Below, in pieces: positions 59,901 to 64,000 of a DNA stretch of 64,000 nucleotides. The notes under the pieces are model-generated. The model was given only the letters and a program-made list of their open reading frames with translations, was not told where the DNA came from and did not search any database. A program made the position numbers and the translations under genes. Within the stretch, counting starts at the first letter, position 1; each line of letters starts with the position of its first letter. The DNA is from Poecilobothrus nobilitatus (lineage: Eukaryota; Arthropoda; Insecta; Diptera; Dolichopodidae). The stretch is from NCBI GenBank assembly GCA_947095535.1, contig OX352773.1:232667477-232731476 (forward strand), read 5' to 3'.

Positions 59901-61020
59901 ATAAAGCAGTGCGTAAAACCAAAGCTTTTAAAGGAGCGCAATTTAAATTATAAAATCACAATTTTCAATTAAATTTTGAATGTGTAACATTTTCTTAATT
60001 TTATGCTTCTTTTATGATTTTTATTTTCTAAATCTTAAACCTTATATGCACAGCCAATTTTTATTGTTTTACATAAAAAGTGCGCAGAACTTACGGTGTG
60101 AAGATTTTATAACGAAAGCTACAGATAAAGAAGCAGAATATTATTACGGATAGAGTAAAAATTTGTTTGAAAAATATAACAAAAAGAGTTTTGAAGCATT
60201 TGCTATGGCAACCATAGAAAAATATAACAAGTGTACTATATATTATTGCTATGGCAACATAGAAAAATATAACAAATGTACTTCTAAATATAATAAAAGG
60301 CAAGCTGCTGCTGATTAGCGTGCCCTACTGTTATGTTAAATGTTAATTTAACAAATGTTATGCTATGAAAAGAAAGAAACGTGTATCTAATATTTACGTA
60401 CATAACAGATAAAAAACAATAAATATTAAAATGTTATCCTACGCAAAGAAAGAAAAAACAAGGCAGTGTATAAATCAAAGTTTTTAGAGGGTCGTATTTT
60501 TAAGTAGAACATTATAAAATTGCAATAATATTTTTATTTAAATTTTGCTAAGTAACATTTTCTTAATTTTTTAAAAATTTTGCCATAATATAGTACAATT
60601 TAAGAATCAAAAGTTTAGTCCATAATATAGTTATATGAATAAAAATATGGGTATATACATATATTATGTAGTTAATTATAAAAAAATAAAGCAGTGCGTA
60701 AAACGAAATCTTTTAAAGGAGCGCAATTTAAATTATAAAATCGCAATTTTCAATTAAATTTTGAATGTGTAACATTTTCTTAATTTTATGCTTCTTTTAT
60801 TTTCTAAATCTTAAACCTTATATGCACAGCCAATTTTTATTGTTTTACATAAAAGGTGCGCAGAACTTACGGTGTGAAGATTTCGTAACGAAAGCTACAG
60901 ATAAAGAGGCAGAATATTATTACGGATAGAGTAAAAATTTTTTTGAAAAATATAACAAAAAAAGTTTTGAAGCATTTGCTATAGCAACCATAGAAAAATA
61001 TAACAAATGTACTATATATT
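56975..61020. repeat. Tandem array of ~620-700-bp units with H1-like heads
   Basis: 'caaggcagtgtataaatca' or a close variant begins at 57147, 57834, 59839 and 60459. Subtracting the 1306-bp H1 insertion at 58380 gives steps of 687, 699 and 620 bp. Each head resembles the H1 3' end ('caaggtagaatgtaaacc'). A secondary head ('aaagcagtgcgtaaaac') lies near 59902 and 60689. Between units sits a ~70-bp minirepeat ('aatgttatgctatgaaaag', 'atctgatatttacgtac', 'ataacagatagaaaaa') in several tandem copies. The block starting with 'gctgctgctga.tagcgtg' at about 56985 recurs at 60305, so a ~3.3-kb segment is itself duplicated in part. Open frames here are incidental. Confidence 0.82.
58380..59685 (-). 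mobile_element. H1 Helentron-like element, full-length two-module copy in the tandem array
   Basis: 1306 bp. On the + strand it runs from 'caaggtcgaatgtaaacc' (3' end of the element) through two body modules and the (GACG)n tract (about 59608-59632) to the 5' hairpin 'agcacatttttt ... aaatgtgct' and AA (59685). The insertion point is defined by the empty equivalent in the neighbouring array unit at 57651-57680. The body is very close to 22793-24583 and to the reverse of 40590-41883, so this is one of the youngest copies. Confidence 0.9.
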
Positions 61021-63349
61021 ATAATTTGGTAAATGCATCAGATCAGTATAGTTTAGTTTCAAAATTATAAAGTATGATACTGCATTTTTTTCGAAGCGAA
61101 AATTTTTGTTACTATTGGCAAAAATTTATTTACCATTGGTTTTTAATCCAACCTTTGGTTTTTTAATCCAAAGCTTGATAAAGAAATTTACAAGAGATGA
61201 GATTTATTAAATAATCATTTTTATTACATTTTTGAAAGAAACTACTTCACAGCATCATTGAGGTTTTTCATTATTTAAAACACTTTAGCAATAAATTTTA
61301 CATTTATCAATATCTAAATATAATACATATAAGTATTTGAATAAATTTACTAAAATTAAATTGTTCATAAAACTGAGGAAACTTTCACAAAAGCTATATT
61401 TTTTTACTTATACCCGTCGTATGACGGGCTTTTTTACTAGTAATTTAATAATAATGACCTTGGTATAAAAACCTATAATGACCTTGGTAGTCGATGGTTC
61501 AATAATATTACATTACATTTATGTATGTAAAATTAATATAAATAAATAAATAAATAAAATTGAACATGGATTTTTATTTTTAAATTAGTTAAAAAACACT
61601 AAGCATACAGAGTATCCCATTAGCGTGAGGATTCTAATTATTTTTCTAGCGAGGTTTAGGGGAACAACCTTAGTTTTTTTTTGAGGTCTCAACGAAATCC
61701 CAAAAATAAAGGACTTTAAATGAAACAAAACCACAAGGAAGAAAAATCACCAATAATACAATCAATCAAAAATCAATATTATACGCTTTTTCCTTAGTAA
61801 ATATATATTATAATTGTATAGGTATAAATATGAGACTCTGAATTAGAAGATATAGGTATTATGAGTAGGACATATTTTTCCTCCATTTTCGGTTTTGATT
61901 TTACGATATTTCTTTTTTTCAATTCTTTGCTATTTTAAGAATAAAATAATATGCAGGAATAAAGGAAATTTTTTGAAAAAATAAAAGAAGTTTATTTAAA
62001 ATGAGATTTTGTATACTGGAAGCTGAATGTCAATTGAAATGAGTTTAGATATAAAATACCAGTGAATAACATAAAATGAAAATAGAGTAAAATTCTAGTA
62101 TGCTAATATAGTATAAATAAAATTGCAAATATAAATTTTATAATGGCATTAGGCCCTAAATTAGCTATAGGAAAATATGTCAAAATATATATTTTCATAA
62201 CAAACATTTTTTATAGCTCTTTAACTTGTGAAGGTATAACAATAGCTCTAATATTAATAAGAATTTTTCTGCTGCTAAATAAGAATTAGACCAATAAAAG
62301 ATAAACTATTTATAGAATAGGTTTGCGACACAATATTTAATATGAAACACGTAAAAACAGATTTCTCTTTTCTTTTTTCTTCACAGAAAGTTCCTTATGT
62401 ATGTATATGTATACAAGAACGCTTTATAAAAGGAAAAAAGGCTACTGTATAAAAATCGAAGATAATATGGAAAATGTAAAAACTATGATGCAAAATGAGA
62501 AATTTTCCTATTTTCCGCTAAGATAATTAATACAGTATTTTAATTTTCAATTAAGCTACAGATTGTTTTTTTAATTTATAAGCATGAATGTACTGAGAAA
62601 AACCAATTTTTTTGTTAACGGGAATTCTCAAAATTTTAAAATAAAAGGAACAGAAACTAAGAATATTGTCTAATATATTTTGGTGGAGAATAATTTAATG
62701 TACAATATAAAATAAGTTATAAATCGAATAAAACATTTTCTTAAGATTTTATTGTTAAATATTCTTTTACTTTTATAATTTACTTACAAATTTCTGACCT
62801 GTAAGTCATTTGCATGACACAAGTCCTTTGACCAATTTGTTAATACCAATTTCAATTTTATTTTATTTAGATTTTTACGCAGTAAAGTTAAAATATTTTA
62901 TTACCGGAAATAAATTATTTTTGAATCATATGATATTGCTTTAACTGCGACGGATTGATTATAATATCGGACTGATTGAAAATAATATCGGACAAGGCAG
63001 TTGAATATGTCGCTATTTATCTAAAAATTAAAATCTTATTGATGTATGAAGGTATCAGTTATAATAATTTAATTAAAAACTTAATGTAGCGCCCAATGCC
63101 CACCATGGAATGTATGTTTTACTTTTATATTTTAATATTAAATGGACAGGTATTTTACTTATCAAAAGATCATATTTTAGAATTCATTGCACTTTATTTA
63201 ATATACCAATACCAGTTTCTAAAAAGTATATATTCATTTGAATCAGCGCCAAAATGTACTGACTTATCACCATAACAACCCTGCTAAAATATCTTAATTA
63301 GCTTATAGAAATTCGTTTGTTTTCCAAGAGTACACTAAAATCCGTAACT
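61021..63349. other. A+T-rich stretch, no gene recognised
   Basis: Contains a short element-like hairpin at about 61411-61430 (ATACCCGTCGTATGACGGG) and a diverged copy of the 'gaattag' interspersed repeat near 61805-61850. No open frame or exon supported. Confidence 0.5.
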
Positions 63350-63619
63350 TATATGTGTACGATTTATTTAGTTAAATTTAAAAAGAACATTAACTATTTT
63401 CTTCAAAATTTCCTTCCAATTTAGCCATCCATCAAAATTCTAACATTAAAGTTCTAAACCTTATTTGCCTAAAAATCCTTCCCAAATCCTTATCCCTAAT
63501 AGTTTGCATTAAAGATCTCATTACACATTTGTATTATTAATTCGTTAAGTCCTAACAGAAATCGATGGATTTTGGGTGACTTTTGAAGTTTTCCACCAAC
63601 CCTTAATAAAAAAAAACAT
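63350..63619 (+). mobile_element. LINE 3'-end fragment, same family as 21467-22324
   Basis: Aligns with the 3' tail at 22030-22324: 'aaagaacattaacta...cttcaaaatt' with 'aagaacattaacatc...cttcaaaata', and at the end 'gttttccaccaaccctta' with 'gttttccaccgtccctcg', both closing in an A-rich run (63607-63616). Only the non-coding tail is left; typical of extreme 5' truncation during target-primed reverse transcription. Confidence 0.7.
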
Positions 63620-64000
63620 TGAAAATGTTATAAAAGCAATAATTTAGTAAATGGAAATTTACAGCATTTTTTAGTCAATATTTAAAAATGAAAACAAAAA
63701 TCATGAAAAACGTTTCCGCTGAAAAAGTTATGCTGACGCTCACAAAGTTATTTTAAACTTTTTTCTGCAGAAATGTATGTTAATTACTTTAAGATTAAAA
63801 TATAAGAAATATAAGAAAGATTAAAATTTAAGAAACACATTGAAAAGTTTATATTATTCTAAAAGTATCTAACAATATGAATTATAAGGTATTTAATTTG
63901 ATCAAATTATAAACTAAGGGGTAAACAATTTTTTAAAGTTTTCATTAACATACAAAAAAAAAAAAACAAAAATTTAATTATATTTTTTATTTTCTCAAAC
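63620..64000. other. A+T-rich stretch to window end, no gene seen
   Basis: Low-complexity sequence without an open frame or repeat that I can name. Confidence 0.55.

Noticed and set aside
60091..60303. 70-codon minus-strand open frame
   Set aside because: Covers the internal repeats of the 57-61 kb array ('gctatggcaac.atagaaa' twice); repeat by-product.
61605..61660. Mariner-like terminus 'acagagtatcccattagcg'
   Set aside because: No matching inverted end was found downstream or upstream in the window.

Overview
The window reads as intergenic or intronic DNA from an insect or closely related arthropod. It is strongly A+T-rich with long A and T homopolymers. No complete host gene is visible. 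The recognisable coding material is a mariner-type transposase of an arthropod-typical family, a fragment of a non-LTR reverse transcriptase, and at most a few isolated exons. I see no bacterial operons, CRISPR array, rRNA or convincing functional tRNA. The order of the host cannot be settled from the sequence.

The dominant content is transposable elements. Two related families, called H1 and H2 here, have the architecture of Helentron-type rolling-circle non-autonomous elements (the DINE-1/HINE class). They have subterminal inverted repeats, a 5' hairpin, a GTCC microsatellite near the 5' end in most H1 copies and one H2 copy, and a 3' hairpin followed by a short TTCT...CTYG tail in a T-rich site. 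H1 copies or relics lie near 6.4, 7.5, 12.5, 16.0, 16.8, 22.8, 25.0, 27.0, 33.9, 36.1, 40.6, 43.9/46.4, 47.6 and 58.4 kb. H2 copies lie at 14.1-15.5 and 44.6-46.4 kb. Other mobile elements are two Tc1/mariner elements (9.56-10.80 kb, nearly intact with one nonsense codon; 38.83-39.71 kb, internally deleted), a long-TIR element at 21.04-22.62 kb split by a 5'-truncated LINE, three families of tRNA-headed SINEs, and two foldback-like elements whose inverted arms are built from short tandem repeats (19.19-19.96 and 52.31-53.11 kb).

Tandem arrays are a ~130-bp satellite (13.1-13.97 kb), a ~620-700-bp array at 56.98-61.02 kb, and smaller 21-25-bp arrays. Insertion histories can be read directly: the 44-46 kb block is a SINE inside H2 inside H1, and a second SINE in the same H1 has a perfect 9-bp target duplication.

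The best host-gene candidates are a signal-peptide first exon on the + strand (18772-18886, with a GTAAGT donor) and a 116-nt exon-like segment on the - strand (4879-4994). If the first is real, much of the sequence after it may be a repeat-filled intron. Most long open frames elsewhere are low-complexity artefacts rich in Phe/Ile/Lys/Asn/Tyr.
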